From an uncultured Acetobacteraceae bacterium (GTDB taxonomy: Bacteria > Pseudomonadota > Alphaproteobacteria > Acetobacterales > Acetobacteraceae), in the NCBI GenBank assembly GCA_902805625.1, contig CADCTL010000261.1:1-34933 (forward strand): a stretch of 34,933 bases of DNA. Direction: 5' to 3'. The stretch's first letter is position 1. Each line of letters begins with the position of its first letter. This document shows positions 1 through 7,553 of this stretch, in pieces. The position numbers and the translations under genes were made by a program. The notes under the pieces are model-generated. The model did not search any database and was not told the origin of the DNA. It worked only from the letters and a program-made list of their open reading frames with translations.

Positions 1-32
1 AGCCACGGCCCCCCGCCGGCGCGGGCGAGCGG

Positions 33-182
33 ATGAACAGCGCCGATCCCGCGTCCAAGACCACGCGGGAGCGGGTGCAGAAGGGCGGCACCACGGCCAA
101 TCCGGACGCCAAGGTGCCGTCCGACCTTTACCCCGACCCGCCCGGCGTTTCCGACCAGACGAAGGGCGGTTCGGACGACTGA
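33..182 (+). CDS. Small hydrophilic protein of unknown function (49 aa), possibly the tail of a longer ORF
   Basis: The ATG at 33 opens a 49-residue frame rich in Gly, Asp, Pro, Lys and Thr, with no membrane segment and no recognisable domain. The same frame is open upstream to the window edge, so this may be the C-terminal end of a longer protein. No strong ribosome binding site precedes the ATG. The TGA stop (180-182) abuts the TA target dinucleotide of the IS630 element, so the insertion sits directly behind the gene. I do not recognise the family. Whether it was originally next to the ACP gene beyond the IS cannot be told from this window. Confidence 0.4.
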   Translation: MNSADPASKTTRERVQKGGTTANPDAKVPSDLYPDPPGVSDQTKGGSDD

Positions 183-198
183 TACCAGTCGCCCTAGA
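183..198. repeat. Left terminal inverted repeat of the IS630 element, including the TA target site
   Basis: TACCAG, two variable bases, then GCCCT starts at 183 and is matched by the reverse complement of 1337-1350. TA at 183-184 is the expected IS630/Tc1 target dinucleotide. The stop codon of the downstream transposase frame (194-196) lies inside this repeat. Confidence 0.85.
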
Positions 199-751
199 CT
201 TTGACCTGTGCCCAGGGCCGGGTGGTGATGGAGGCGATCTGCCCGGGCATGCGCATCAGCGCGGTCCAGGCCTGGCAGCACGCATCGACGATCGCCCCGT
301 AGCTGTCCCACACGCGATGGCTCAGGAAGTTGGCCCGGAGGAACTCCCAGATCAGCTCCACCGGGTTGAGCTCCGGCGCGTAGCGGGGCAGCGGCAACAG
401 GCTGATGTTCGCGGGCACCTGCAGCTTCGGGGTGGTGTGCCAAGCGGCACCGTCGAGCACGAGGACGGCGTGCGCACCGCGAGCGACGCCGCGGCTGATC
501 TCGGCCAGGTGCGCCTGCATGGCCTCGGTGTTCGCCTCCGGCATGACCACGGCGGCGCCGAGACGGCGCTCGGGGCAGACCGCGCCGAACAGCCAGGCCG
601 AGGTGTAGCGCCGGTCGCGCGGCGCGCGCGGGCGCGAGCCCCGCTTGGCCCAGACGCGGGTCAGCGTGCCCTGCTGGCCGACGCGGGCTTCGTCGGCGAA
701 CCAGATCTCGATCGGCGTCCCGGGCGCGAGTGGCGGCAGGACAGCCTTCAC
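194..751 (-). CDS. IS630 transposase, C-terminal DDE catalytic part
   Basis: This 185-residue frame (GTG at 751) carries the DDE endonuclease core: first Asp in the WFADEARVG motif (D20), second in the VLVLDGAAWH motif (D100), and Glu in NPVELIWEF (E132). The LPLPRYAPELNP segment before the Glu is typical of IS630. The domain cuts and rejoins DNA at TA sites with metal ions. It overlaps the upstream transposase frame by 4 bp. The frame stays open upstream of the GTG through residues that continue the family sequence up to a run of five G, so the natural product is probably a fusion made by a -1 shift rather than a separate protein. All catalytic residues are present, so the element may still be active. 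Confidence 0.88.
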   Translation of the reverse strand: MKAVLPPLAPGTPIEIWFADEARVGQQGTLTRVWAKRGSRPRAPRDRRYTSAWLFGAVCPERRLGAAVVMPEANTEAMQAHLAEISRGVARGAHAVLVLDGAAWHTTPKLQVPANISLLPLPRYAPELNPVELIWEFLRANFLSHRVWDSYGAIVDACCQAWTALMRMPGQIASITTRPWAQVKV

Positions 752-1257
752 CAGCTCGCAGAAGCCCCCTTAAACGCCGCCTGGGCAGCGACGTCGCTCT
801 CGGGGTGCTGCGGCCGCACGGAGAGGCGCCGGAAGCGGAGCTTGCGAAGCAGCTTGCCGACGGTGCGCTCGTGGAAGCGGACCCCGAACGCGCGCTCGAT
901 GCGAGCCTGCAGGTCCTTGCAGCGCCAGCGCACGACGCCGTCGCGCGCCGGATCCGGCCCCTCCTCGATCCAGCGGGCCAGTTCGGCCTCCTGCTCCGCC
1001 GAGAGCCGGGCCGCCGGACCCGGGGCGGACCGGTTCAACAGCCCGGTGAGGCCCTCGTCGTTGTAGCGGTGCACCCAGTCCCGCAAGGTCTGCCGGTCCA
1101 TCCCGCAGGTTTCGGCCGCCTCGGTCCGCGTTCGCCCCTCCAGCACCAGCGCGATCGCCAGCATCCGCCGCGCCGCCCGCGGGTCCCGGCTCCGGGCCGC
1201 CTCCCGCCGCAGCTCGGGTGCCGACAGATCCCGTCGCGTGACCGCCACCGCCGCCAT
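748..1257 (-). CDS. IS630 transposase, N-terminal DNA-binding part
   Basis: The 169-residue frame starts at an ATG preceded by GGAGGCGGGGA. It holds a helix-turn-helix region (about residues 28-72, with the RMLAIALVLEGRTRTEAA and MDRQTLRDWVHRYN segments), then a linker with the second winged-helix-like part (about 85-160) ending in QAAFKG. This half recognises the terminal repeats. The frame stops about 9 codons after the five-G run (765-769 on the plus strand), where a -1 shift would join it in frame to the catalytic part. An alternative is a one-base deletion that killed the gene. The frame is otherwise intact. Confidence 0.85.
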   Translation of the reverse strand: MAAVAVTRRDLSAPELRREAARSRDPRAARRMLAIALVLEGRTRTEAAETCGMDRQTLRDWVHRYNDEGLTGLLNRSAPGPAARLSAEQEAELARWIEEGPDPARDGVVRWRCKDLQARIERAFGVRFHERTVGKLLRKLRFRRLSVRPQHPESDVAAQAAFKGASASW

Positions 1258-1336
1258 TCCCCGCCTCCACGAATCGAGCGCCGGGATGAGCGAATCACGC
1301 CCGATGCCACGGCGGGATCACAGGCGAGTCAGCGAT

Positions 1337-1350
1337 CAGGGCAGCTGGTA
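1337..1350. repeat. Right terminal inverted repeat of the IS630 element, with TA
   Basis: Read on the minus strand from 1350 the sequence is TACCAG-CT-GCCCT-G. It matches the left end in 11 of the first 13 positions. The final A of the TA (1350) doubles as the first base of the ATG of the following gene. Confidence 0.85.
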
Positions 1351-1841
1351 TGACTTGCGCCGGCCTCGCCCGCATGGCTTGGGGCGAGGCCGGCGCGGTG
1401 CTGCCCGTGCTGGCCGAACCGTGCTTCGAAGCGGTGCGCGGCGCCGCGATGCCGGCGATGGAAGACCTGCGCGCGCGGGTGCGTGACGCCTCGCTCGACG
1501 AGGCGCTGGACCTCCTGCGCGCGACCCTCGCGGCGGAGCTGGCGCGCATCCTGCGCCTGCCGGGCAGCGCGGTCGCGGCGGAAGCGCCGCTCGCCAGCCT
1601 CGGTCTCGACAGCCTCGGCGGGATGGAGCTGCGCGCGGCGCTGGAAGCCCGGCTCGGCACGCCGGTCCCGCTCGCGGCCGTTTCCGAAACCCTCACTCTC
1701 GAAAGGCTGGCGCGGCGCATCGCCGAAGCGGTGCGGGCGGCGCCCGCCGAAGCCGAGGCCGCCGCGCTGCTCGCGGCGCACGAGCCGCCTCCGGCATCCG
1801 GCAACGACGCGGCCGACGACACCATGGGCGCCGCGGCGTGA
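1350..1841 (+). CDS. Acyl carrier protein domain, probably the 5'-truncated C-terminus of a type I polyketide/fatty-acid synthase
   Basis: The 163-residue frame contains a phosphopantetheine-binding carrier domain (about residues 55-128) with the attachment serine in GLDSLGG (S88), followed by an Ala/Pro-rich tail. Such a domain carries a growing or finished acyl chain as a thioester. The first 40 residues resemble the linker that follows ketoreductase domains in multidomain synthases, not a free-standing ACP. The ATG at 1350 is formed by the A of the IS target TA plus the adjacent TG, and only a weak AGGGCAG lies upstream, in the IS end. An internal ATG at 1449 is another possible start. The stop overlaps the GTG of the alpha-oxoamine synthase (GTGA). 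In rhizobial rkp-1 loci the carrier domain belongs to the large RkpA synthase just before RkpG, an AOS enzyme. That the synthase was cut by the IS is inference. Confidence 0.75.
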   Translation: MTCAGLARMAWGEAGAVLPVLAEPCFEAVRGAAMPAMEDLRARVRDASLDEALDLLRATLAAELARILRLPGSAVAAEAPLASLGLDSLGGMELRAALEARLGTPVPLAAVSETLTLERLARRIAEAVRAAPAEAEAAALLAAHEPPPASGNDAADDTMGAAA

Positions 1842-3157
1842 CGCAGCCCTTCGGCCTGTCCGCCGAGTCCCGCGCCGCGCTGCTGCACCGCCTGGCCAAG
1901 CGGCGCGGCGCGGAAACGGCGGCGCCCGACGCCGGGACCGGACGGGACCTGTCCACCCTCCCCGGAGCCGCCGACATCGGGATGGTCCGCGAAGCAGGCG
2001 CGGCCCTCGGGTTGGAAAGCCCATTCTTCCGGCCGCACGAGGGCGTGGCCGGCGCCCGCACGGCCATCGGCGGGCGCGAGTTCCTGAATTTCGCGTCCTA
2101 CAACTACCTCGGGCTGAACGGCGATCCGCGCGTCGCGGCGGCGGCCAAAGCGGCGATAGACCTGCACGGCGTGTCCGCGTCCGCCTCCCGCCTCGCTTCC
2201 GGAGAGAGGCCGGTCCACGCGGCTCTGGAAGCGGCGCTGGCGGACCTCCACGGCGCTGAGGCATGCATCGCCTTCGTCAGCGGTCACGCCACCAACGTGA
2301 CCGTCATCGGCCACCTGCTGGGGCAGCGCGACCTGATCCTGCACGACGCCCTGATACACAACTCGGTGGTGGAAGGCGCGCGGCTCTCCGGCGCGCGGCG
2401 CATCGCATTCCCGCACAACGACGCCGATGCCGCGGAGCGCGAGCTGGCGACCCAGCGCCGCCGACACGGCCGCGCCCTCATAGTGGTCGAAGGCCACTAC
2501 AGCATGGACGGCGACGTGCCCGACGTCGCGCGCTTCGTTTCCATGTCGCGGCGCCACGATGCGCTGCTGATGGTGGACGAGGCGCACGCCCTCGGCGTGC
2601 TGGGCGCCACCGGGCGGGGCGTGGCCGAGCACCGCGGCGTCGATCCCGCCGGCGTGGACATCTGGATGGGCACGCTGTCCAAGACGCTCTCGGCCTGCGG
2701 CGGCTACGTGGCCAGCAAGCGCACGCTGGTGGACCTGCTGCGGCACTCGGCGCCGGGCTTCGTCTACTCGGTCGGGCTGGCGCCGCCTCTGGCGGCCGCC
2801 GCGCTGGAGTCGCTCCGCATTCTGCGCGCCGAGCCCCGGCGCGTGGCGAGCTTGCAAGCGAACGCCGCCCTGTTTCTCCGCCGGGCGCGCGAGGCGGGCT
2901 TCGACACCGGGCGCTCCGCCGGCCTCGGGATCGTGCCGGTGGTCCTCGGCAGCTCCGTGGCGGCGGCCCGCGTCGCGGCGGCGCTGTTCGAGGCGGGCGT
3001 GAACGTGCAACCTATCCTGTTCCCCGTGGTGCCGGAACGCTCGGCCCGGCTGCGCTTCTTCCTGTCGGCCGAGCACACGGCGGAGGACATCGAGCGCAGT
3101 GTCGCGGCCCTGGCCGCGGCGCGCGACGCATGCCTGCCGCGGTTGCGGGCCGGCTGA
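1838..3157 (+). CDS. Alpha-oxoamine synthase family PLP enzyme (AONS / serine palmitoyltransferase / RkpG-like)
   Basis: This 439-residue fold-type I PLP enzyme belongs to the family that condenses an amino acid with an acyl thioester, with loss of CO2, to give a 2-amino ketone. Visible motifs are the substrate segment NFASYNYLGL (84-93), the PLP-stacking His in SGHATN (H150), LMVDEAHALGVLG with D247 and H250, and the Schiff-base lysine in GTLSKTLSACGGY (K282). An N-terminal extension of about 75 residues precedes the catalytic fold. The GTG start at 1838 overlaps the ACP stop by 4 bp, implying translational coupling and suggesting the acyl donor is the ACP-bound chain. Biotin synthesis (BioF) is unlikely because no bio genes are near. 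A sphingoid-base-like or capsule-lipid product is more likely, in line with RkpG and ACP-dependent serine palmitoyltransferases. Confidence 0.88.
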   Translation: MTQPFGLSAESRAALLHRLAKRRGAETAAPDAGTGRDLSTLPGAADIGMVREAGAALGLESPFFRPHEGVAGARTAIGGREFLNFASYNYLGLNGDPRVAAAAKAAIDLHGVSASASRLASGERPVHAALEAALADLHGAEACIAFVSGHATNVTVIGHLLGQRDLILHDALIHNSVVEGARLSGARRIAFPHNDADAAERELATQRRRHGRALIVVEGHYSMDGDVPDVARFVSMSRRHDALLMVDEAHALGVLGATGRGVAEHRGVDPAGVDIWMGTLSKTLSACGGYVASKRTLVDLLRHSAPGFVYSVGLAPPLAAAALESLRILRAEPRRVASLQANAALFLRRAREAGFDTGRSAGLGIVPVVLGSSVAAARVAAALFEAGVNVQPILFPVVPERSARLRFFLSAEHTAEDIERSVAALAAARDACLPRLRAG

Positions 3158-4296
3158 CGCTGCCGCTCGAAGTCCGGCCGGTCTCCTCCCGCGCGGACGA
3201 AACGGCCTTCCTCCGGATTCCAGCGGCGCTCGGCGGCGAGGCGGCGGGCTGGTCCGTGCCGCTCGAGTTCGACACGCGGCGCTTCTTCGACCCGCGGCGC
3301 AACGGCGTGCTTCGGGACCACGCGGCGGCGCGCTTCCTCGCCTGGCGGGACGGCCGCTGCGTGGGGCGCATCGCGGCCGGCCGGCAACGCGAGGCCGCGC
3401 CGGACGGCATCGGCACCTTCGGCTTCCTGGCGCTGGAACGCGATCCGGCGGCGCTGGCGGCGCTGCTGCGCGCGGCCGGCGAATGGCTCTCCGCGCAGGG
3501 CGCGCGACGGCTGCGCGGGCCGCTCAGCCTCACGATCAACCACGAGACCGGCGCGCTCGTGGAGGGCTTCGGCCGCCCCGGCATGGTCCGGATGCCGCGC
3601 ACGCCCGAGTGGCTGCCGGCCATGCTGGAAGGCGCGGGGCTGGTGCCGGAGCGCGACGTCCTCGCCTGCACGCTCACCGTGGCCGAAGAGCGGCACCGCG
3701 CCCGCTTCGCAGCGCTGCTGGCGCGCTGGCCTGGCGCCGCGGACCTGCGCGTGCGCCCGCTCGACCCGCGCCGCTTCGCCGACGAGATCCGCTTGGTGAC
3801 GGCCCTTTACAACGACGCCTGGGCCGACAACTGGGGCGCCGTGTCGGTGGCCGAGGCCGAGGCCGCCACCATCGCGCGCGTCATGCGCCCTCTGCTGCGC
3901 GCCGGTGCGATCCTGTTCGCGGAGTGGCGAGGCGAGCCCATGGGCGTGCTCTCGCTCGTCCCCAACTTGGACGAAGCGACGGAAGGCCTGGGCGGTCGCT
4001 TGCTCCCCTTCGGCTGGTGGCGCGTGGCGCGGGTGCTGGGAGGGCGCGGGCGATCGGCGCGCGTCCCTATGCTCGGCACGATCCGCCGCTTCCGGCACCA
4101 TCCCGTCTCGGCCATGGCGGCCGGCGCGCTGCTGGACCGCGCCATCGGCATCGCCGCCGCACGCAGGTGGGAGGCGGTGGAAGTCTCTTGGATACTGGAC
4201 GACAACGCGCCGATGCTCCGCACGATGGCGCGGCTGCCCGCGCCGGTGACGGGGCGCTGGCGGCTCTATGGCGCGCCGCTGCCGCCGCGTGCTTGA
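3130..4296 (+). CDS. GNAT-fold acyltransferase-like protein (YghO / bacterial ceramide synthase-like family)
   Basis: The 388-residue product matches by eye a family of about 375-390 residues with a degenerate N-terminal half and a C-terminal GNAT-like half. Telling segments are LRGPLSLTINHETGALVEGF and RTPEWLPAMLEGAGL in the middle, LYNDAWADNWGAV about 100 residues before the end of the fold, and VEVSWILDDNAPMLRTM near the C-terminus. Members occur beside AOS enzymes, and bacterial ceramide synthase of Caulobacter was annotated as this sort of N-acyltransferase (from memory). N-acylation of the 2-amino product of the upstream enzyme is therefore a reasonable but unproven role. The ATG at 3130 overlaps the previous gene by 28 bp and has no clear Shine-Dalgarno, so expression is probably coupled. 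The classical acetyl-CoA pyrophosphate loop is not obvious. Confidence 0.7.
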   Translation: MPAAVAGRLTLPLEVRPVSSRADETAFLRIPAALGGEAAGWSVPLEFDTRRFFDPRRNGVLRDHAAARFLAWRDGRCVGRIAAGRQREAAPDGIGTFGFLALERDPAALAALLRAAGEWLSAQGARRLRGPLSLTINHETGALVEGFGRPGMVRMPRTPEWLPAMLEGAGLVPERDVLACTLTVAEERHRARFAALLARWPGAADLRVRPLDPRRFADEIRLVTALYNDAWADNWGAVSVAEAEAATIARVMRPLLRAGAILFAEWRGEPMGVLSLVPNLDEATEGLGGRLLPFGWWRVARVLGGRGRSARVPMLGTIRRFRHHPVSAMAAGALLDRAIGIAAARRWEAVEVSWILDDNAPMLRTMARLPAPVTGRWRLYGAPLPPRA

Positions 4297-4305
4297 AAGG
4301 CCGCG

Positions 4306-5547
4306 ATGCCGCCCGCGCCGCGCCGCTTCCTGTTGCTCCAAGGCCCGATCAGCCCGTTCTTCTCCGAGGTCGCCGCCGGGCTCCGCGCGCTCGGCCATGC
4401 CGCGCACCGCATCAATCTCTGCTTGGGCGACAAGCTCTTCTGGCGCGGCCCCGGCGCGATGGACTACCGCGGACGTGCGGAGGACTGGCCCGCCTTCGTG
4501 GGCGCCTTCCTCGACCGGCACGCGATCAGCGACATGGTCCTGCTAGGCGAGCAGCGGCCGCTGCACCGCGCCGCCATCGCGGAGGCGCGCGGGCGCGGCG
4601 TCGCGGTCGCAGTCACGGATTTCGGCTACCTGCGGCCGGACTGGGTCGTGCTGGAGCGCGACGGCATGGGCGCCGAGAGCCGCTTCCCGCGCGATCCGGC
4701 GGCCATCCGCGCCCTGGCCGCGCGCTGCCCGGAACCGGACTTCGCGCCGCGCCATGCCGACGACTTCGCGGCCCAGGCGCGGTGGGACATGGGCTACCAC
4801 CTCGCCTCGCTGGCGCCCTGGCCGTTCCGCCACTACCGGCGTTTCCTGCTGCACCACCCCGTGCCCGCCTACCTCGGCACGGGCTGGCGCCTGCTGCGCC
4901 GCGCAGCGGAAACGCGGCGCGACGCGGCCCTGGTCGCCGCGTTGCGCGGCGGAGGGGCGCCGCTCTTCCTCTTCGCCATGCAGATGGAGACGGATTACTC
5001 GATCCGCGCCTACTCGCGCTTCCCCGACAACGACACGGCCATCGCTGAAACCGTGGCGAGCTTCGCCCGCGCCGCGCCCGCGGACGCGCAATTGCTGGTG
5101 AAGCTGCACCCCCTCGATCCCGGGCTGAAGCGTTGGCGGAGCCGGATCGGCCGCATCGCCGCCGCGGCCGGCGTCGCGCCGCGCGTCCACGCGTTGGCCG
5201 GCGCGTTGCCGGCGGACGAGGCCATCGGCGCCTGCCGCGGCGTGGTCACGGTGAACAGCACGCTCGGACTCCGCGCCATCCAGCTCGGCCGCGCCACGCG
5301 GGTCCTGGGGCAGGCGATCTACGACGTGCCGGGGCTGATCTGGCGCGGCGAGGCGGACGCGTTCTGGACCGAAGGGCCGCCGCCGGACGCGGCGCTGGCC
5401 GCCGACTTCACCCGCGCGATCGCCGCCTGCCTGCACGTGCGCGGCGTGTTCTACGCCCGGCCAGGGCTCGACGCGGCGGTGGCCGGCGCGGTGCGGCGGC
5501 TCCACCTCGGGGCGCTGAACGAGCCTTTGCCTGAGGCGCCCTCATAA
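4306..5547 (+). CDS. Capsule polysaccharide glycosyltransferase, KpsS/LipB/RkpJ-like
   Basis: The 413-residue protein has hallmarks of KpsS-type beta-Kdo transferases, which build the Kdo linker joining group 2 capsules to their lipid anchor at the inner membrane. These are the Rossmann-like start [28 protein letters not shown] (about 225-239), the K-x-HP motif in [10 protein letters not shown] (K266, H268, P269), and [13 protein letters not shown] with N317/S318 followed by [10 protein letters not shown]. There is no signal peptide, as expected for a cytoplasmic, membrane-associated enzyme. The ATG lies 9 bp after the previous stop, so the gene is in the same operon. Neighbouring ACP and AOS genes point to assembly of a glycolipid anchor. 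No other kps/rkp genes (export, Kdo synthesis) are in the window. Its stop overlaps that of the convergent aldo/keto reductase. Confidence 0.83.
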   Translation: MPPAPRRFLLLQGPISPFFSEVAAGLRALGHAAHRINLCLGDKLFWRGPGAMDYRGRAEDWPAFVGAFLDRHAISDMVLLGEQRPLHRAAIAEARGRGVAVAVTDFGYLRPDWVVLERDGMGAESRFPRDPAAIRALAARCPEPDFAPRHADDFAAQARWDMGYHLASLAPWPFRHYRRFLLHHPVPAYLGTGWRLLRRAAETRRDAALVAALRGGGAPLFLFAMQMETDYSIRAYSRFPDNDTAIAETVASFARAAPADAQLLVKLHPLDPGLKRWRSRIGRIAAAAGVAPRVHALAGALPADEAIGACRGVVTVNSTLGLRAIQLGRATRVLGQAIYDVPGLIWRGEADAFWTEGPPPDAALAADFTRAIAACLHVRGVFYARPGLDAAVAGAVRRLHLGALNEPLPEAPS

Positions 5548-6372
5548 CATGGCGAGGCGCTGCTTCCGCTTCGGCGGCGGGAAGGCGGCGTCCAGTTCCG
5601 CCAAGTCCGCCTCGGTCAGAGTCAGGTCGCGCGCCGCCGCGTTCAGACGCACATGCTCCGGGTCCGACGCCTTCGGGATGCTGACCACGCCCGGCGCTCG
5701 CAGGGTCCAGGCGATCGCCACCTGCGCCGGGGTCGCGCCGTGCCGTGTCGCAACCGCGCGCAGCGTCGGCTGCCGGAGCAGCGCTCCGCCCTGGCCGACC
5801 GGGGAATAGGCCATCACGGGCATCCCCCTCTGCCGGCAGAACGGCAGCAAGTCGTGCTCGATGCCGCGGTTCTCCAGGCTGTAGAGCACCTGGTCGGCGG
5901 CGCAGTCGGCCAAGGCCGCCCCCAGTTCCTCCAGGTCGTCCACGTCGAGGTTCGAAACGCCCCAGCGACGAATCTTTCCGGCCCCGCGCATCCGCTCGAA
6001 GCCTTGGACCGTATCGGCCAGGGGGATGCCGCCGCGCCAATGCAGGAGATAAAGGTCGATCGTGTCAGTCCGGAGCCGCTTCAGGCTGCACTCGCAGGCC
6101 GCCTCGAGGCGGCGCCCGCCGGCGTTCTGCGGGTACACCTTGGAAACGAGGAACGCTTCGTCGCGCCGGCCCGCGATCGCCTCCGCCACCACCTCCTCGG
6201 CGCCGCCCTCCGCGTACATCTCGGCCGTGTCGATCAGCGTCATGCCGAGGTCCATGCCGAGGCGCAGCGCCGCCGCTTCGGCCCGCCGGTCCGCGCCGCG
6301 CTCACCCATGCGCCAGGTACCCTGGCCCAGCGCCGGCACCTCCGTCCCGTCCGGCAGTCGCGCGCTTGCCAT
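5542..6372 (-). CDS. Aldo/keto reductase
   Basis: The 276-residue NADPH-dependent oxidoreductase has a TIM-barrel family sequence with the complete catalytic tetrad: D48 and Y53 ([12 protein letters not shown]), K78 (VSKVYP) and H111 (LLHWRG). The NADP-binding end is visible as [15 protein letters not shown] near residue 240. The ATG at 6372 is chosen because GGAGG lies 8 bp upstream; an in-frame ATG 15 bp earlier lacks this. The gene is transcribed alone, diverging from an exported-protein gene 24 bp away. Its TGA (5542-5544) is interleaved with the TAA of the convergent capsule glycosyltransferase gene. Substrate cannot be told; it resembles YeaE/2,5-diketogluconate-reductase-type members. 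Confidence 0.9.
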   Translation of the reverse strand: MASARLPDGTEVPALGQGTWRMGERGADRRAEAAALRLGMDLGMTLIDTAEMYAEGGAEEVVAEAIAGRRDEAFLVSKVYPQNAGGRRLEAACECSLKRLRTDTIDLYLLHWRGGIPLADTVQGFERMRGAGKIRRWGVSNLDVDDLEELGAALADCAADQVLYSLENRGIEHDLLPFCRQRGMPVMAYSPVGQGGALLRQPTLRAVATRHGATPAQVAIAWTLRAPGVVSIPKASDPEHVRLNAAARDLTLTEADLAELDAAFPPPKRKQRLAML

Positions 6373-6396
6373 TTCTTGATCCTCCACGATCGCCTA

Positions 6397-7011
6397 ATGA
6401 TCCGTGCCATGCGCCGCACCGCAACCCTGCTCGCCCTGCTCTTGCCCTTCCCCGCCGCCGCGCAGACGGACGCGGGCGTCGGCACGTGGCGCCTGTCCTG
6501 CGCCACGGACCGCATGACGGACCGCACCGCCTGCCAGATGCTGCACGCGCGGCCGGTGGAGCGCAGCGAACCCGGGCGCCCCGCCCTGGCGCTGGAGGTG
6601 GTGGAGCGCGGCGGCCGGCTGGTGCCCGCCGTCACCGCGCGCGCGCTGACGTTCGAAGGCGCCGCGCGCGGGTTGCTGGCGCTTTCCGGCACGGCGCAGC
6701 TCCGCTTCCCGCCCAACCGCCTGTTCGAGATGCCCTGCGAGCTGGAAGGCCGCTCTCTGGTCTGCGCGCCGCGCGCCGAGGACTTGGCACGGGCCGAAGC
6801 GGAGCTGCCGTCCGCCGAGCGCGCGCTGGTCCGCATGCAGGGCTTGGCCGGAACCAACGCCGAGCCGGTGGAGTTGCCGCTCGCCCGCACCGCGGAGGCG
6901 CTGGACCGGCTGCGCCGGGAAGCGCCGCCCGGCTCGGCGGGGCCGGTCGAGCCGCCGGCGTTCGAGGGGCGGGAGCTGCTCCAGCGTTTGTTCCGCATGT
7001 TCGGGCAGTGA
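6397..7011 (+). CDS. Exported protein of unknown function, weakly IalB-like
   Basis: The 204-residue product starts with a clear Sec signal peptide (basic MRR, a Leu/Ala-rich core, cleavage after AAAQ around residue 23), so it should be periplasmic. The mature part begins GVGTWRLSCATD and contains several cysteines, a feature shared with invasion-associated locus B proteins, but the match is weak. Starts at 6397 and 6409 are both in frame; the second gives a more usual signal peptide. The stop is 2 bp before the ECF sigma gene, so the three genes form one operon (exported protein, sigma, anti-sigma), suggesting a sensor or target role in an envelope stress response. This role is inference. 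Confidence 0.72.
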   Translation: MIRAMRRTATLLALLLPFPAAAQTDAGVGTWRLSCATDRMTDRTACQMLHARPVERSEPGRPALALEVVERGGRLVPAVTARALTFEGAARGLLALSGTAQLRFPPNRLFEMPCELEGRSLVCAPRAEDLARAEAELPSAERALVRMQGLAGTNAEPVELPLARTAEALDRLRREAPPGSAGPVEPPAFEGRELLQRLFRMFGQ

Positions 7012-7013
7012 GG

Positions 7014-7553
7014 ATGGCGGCAGAACCGGACTTGGCGCGCCTCCTCGGCGCCGTGGCGGCCGGCGACCGCGGGGCGCTGCGCCGCGTCTACGAAGCCCAA
7101 TCGGCGCGGCTGTTCGGCTTGGCAAACGCCATCCTGCGCGACCGCGATGCCGCCGCGGACGCGTTGCAGGACGCCTTCCTGCGGATAAGCCAGCGCGCTT
7201 CGCAGTACGATCCCACGCGCGGCGCGCCCGCGGCTTGGTTGGCCGGCATCGTGCGCCACGCGGCGCTCGACCAAGCGCGCCTCCGGGGCCGCGAACTGCC
7301 GAGCAACGACCCCGCGCTAGGCGATGCCGCGGTCGCGCCCGAAGCGCTGGAGCGCGTTTCCGCGAGCGCCGACGGGCGCAAGCTGCGCGAGTGCCTCGAA
7401 GGACTGGAGGAGAAGAACCGGCACGGCATCCTGCTCGCCTTCATCCATGGCCTGTCGCACAGCCAAGTCGCGGCCCGCCTCAGCCTGCCGCTCGGCACCG
7501 TCAAGGCGTGGATACGCCGCGGCCTCCTGCAACTCCGGGACTGCATGTCATGA
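7014..7553 (+). CDS. ECF-type RNA polymerase sigma factor
   Basis: The 179-residue protein has only regions sigma2 (about residues 24-92, with ADALQDAFLRI and AWLAGIVRHAALDQAR) and sigma4 (about 122-175, with the helix-turn-helix LSHSQVAARLSLPLGTVKAWIRRGL). This layout defines extracytoplasmic-function sigma factors. Pairing with an RskA-like anti-sigma gene that overlaps its stop by 4 bp (ATGA) puts it in the SigK/RskA-type groups. The sigma factor would be held by the anti-sigma at the membrane and released on an envelope signal. Likely targets include its own operon and the DUF4394 gene downstream, but no convincing matching promoter pair was found. Confidence 0.93.
   Translation: MAAEPDLARLLGAVAAGDRGALRRVYEAQSARLFGLANAILRDRDAAADALQDAFLRISQRASQYDPTRGAPAAWLAGIVRHAALDQARLRGRELPSNDPALGDAAVAPEALERVSASADGRKLRECLEGLEEKNRHGILLAFIHGLSHSQVAARLSLPLGTVKAWIRRGLLQLRDCMS

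Larger units (their letters stand above)
185..1348 (-). mobile_element. IS630-family insertion sequence, complete, about 1.16 kb
   Basis: Both termini can be placed by eye. TA dinucleotides at 183-184 and 1349-1350 flank near-identical inverted ends (TACCAG-NN-GCCCT). Inside, two overlapping minus-strand frames encode the helix-turn-helix half and the DDE catalytic half of an IS630 transposase. Length, TA target preference and two-frame organisation fit this family. On its right side the element abuts the open reading frame of an acyl carrier protein domain, so it probably disrupted or rearranged a larger biosynthetic gene. No second copy is present in this window. Confidence 0.9.

Noticed and set aside
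1295-4521. Long minus-strand frames opposite the ACP, AOS and GNAT genes
   Set aside because: Arg/Ala/Pro-rich shadows without motifs; the plus-strand genes are clear family members.
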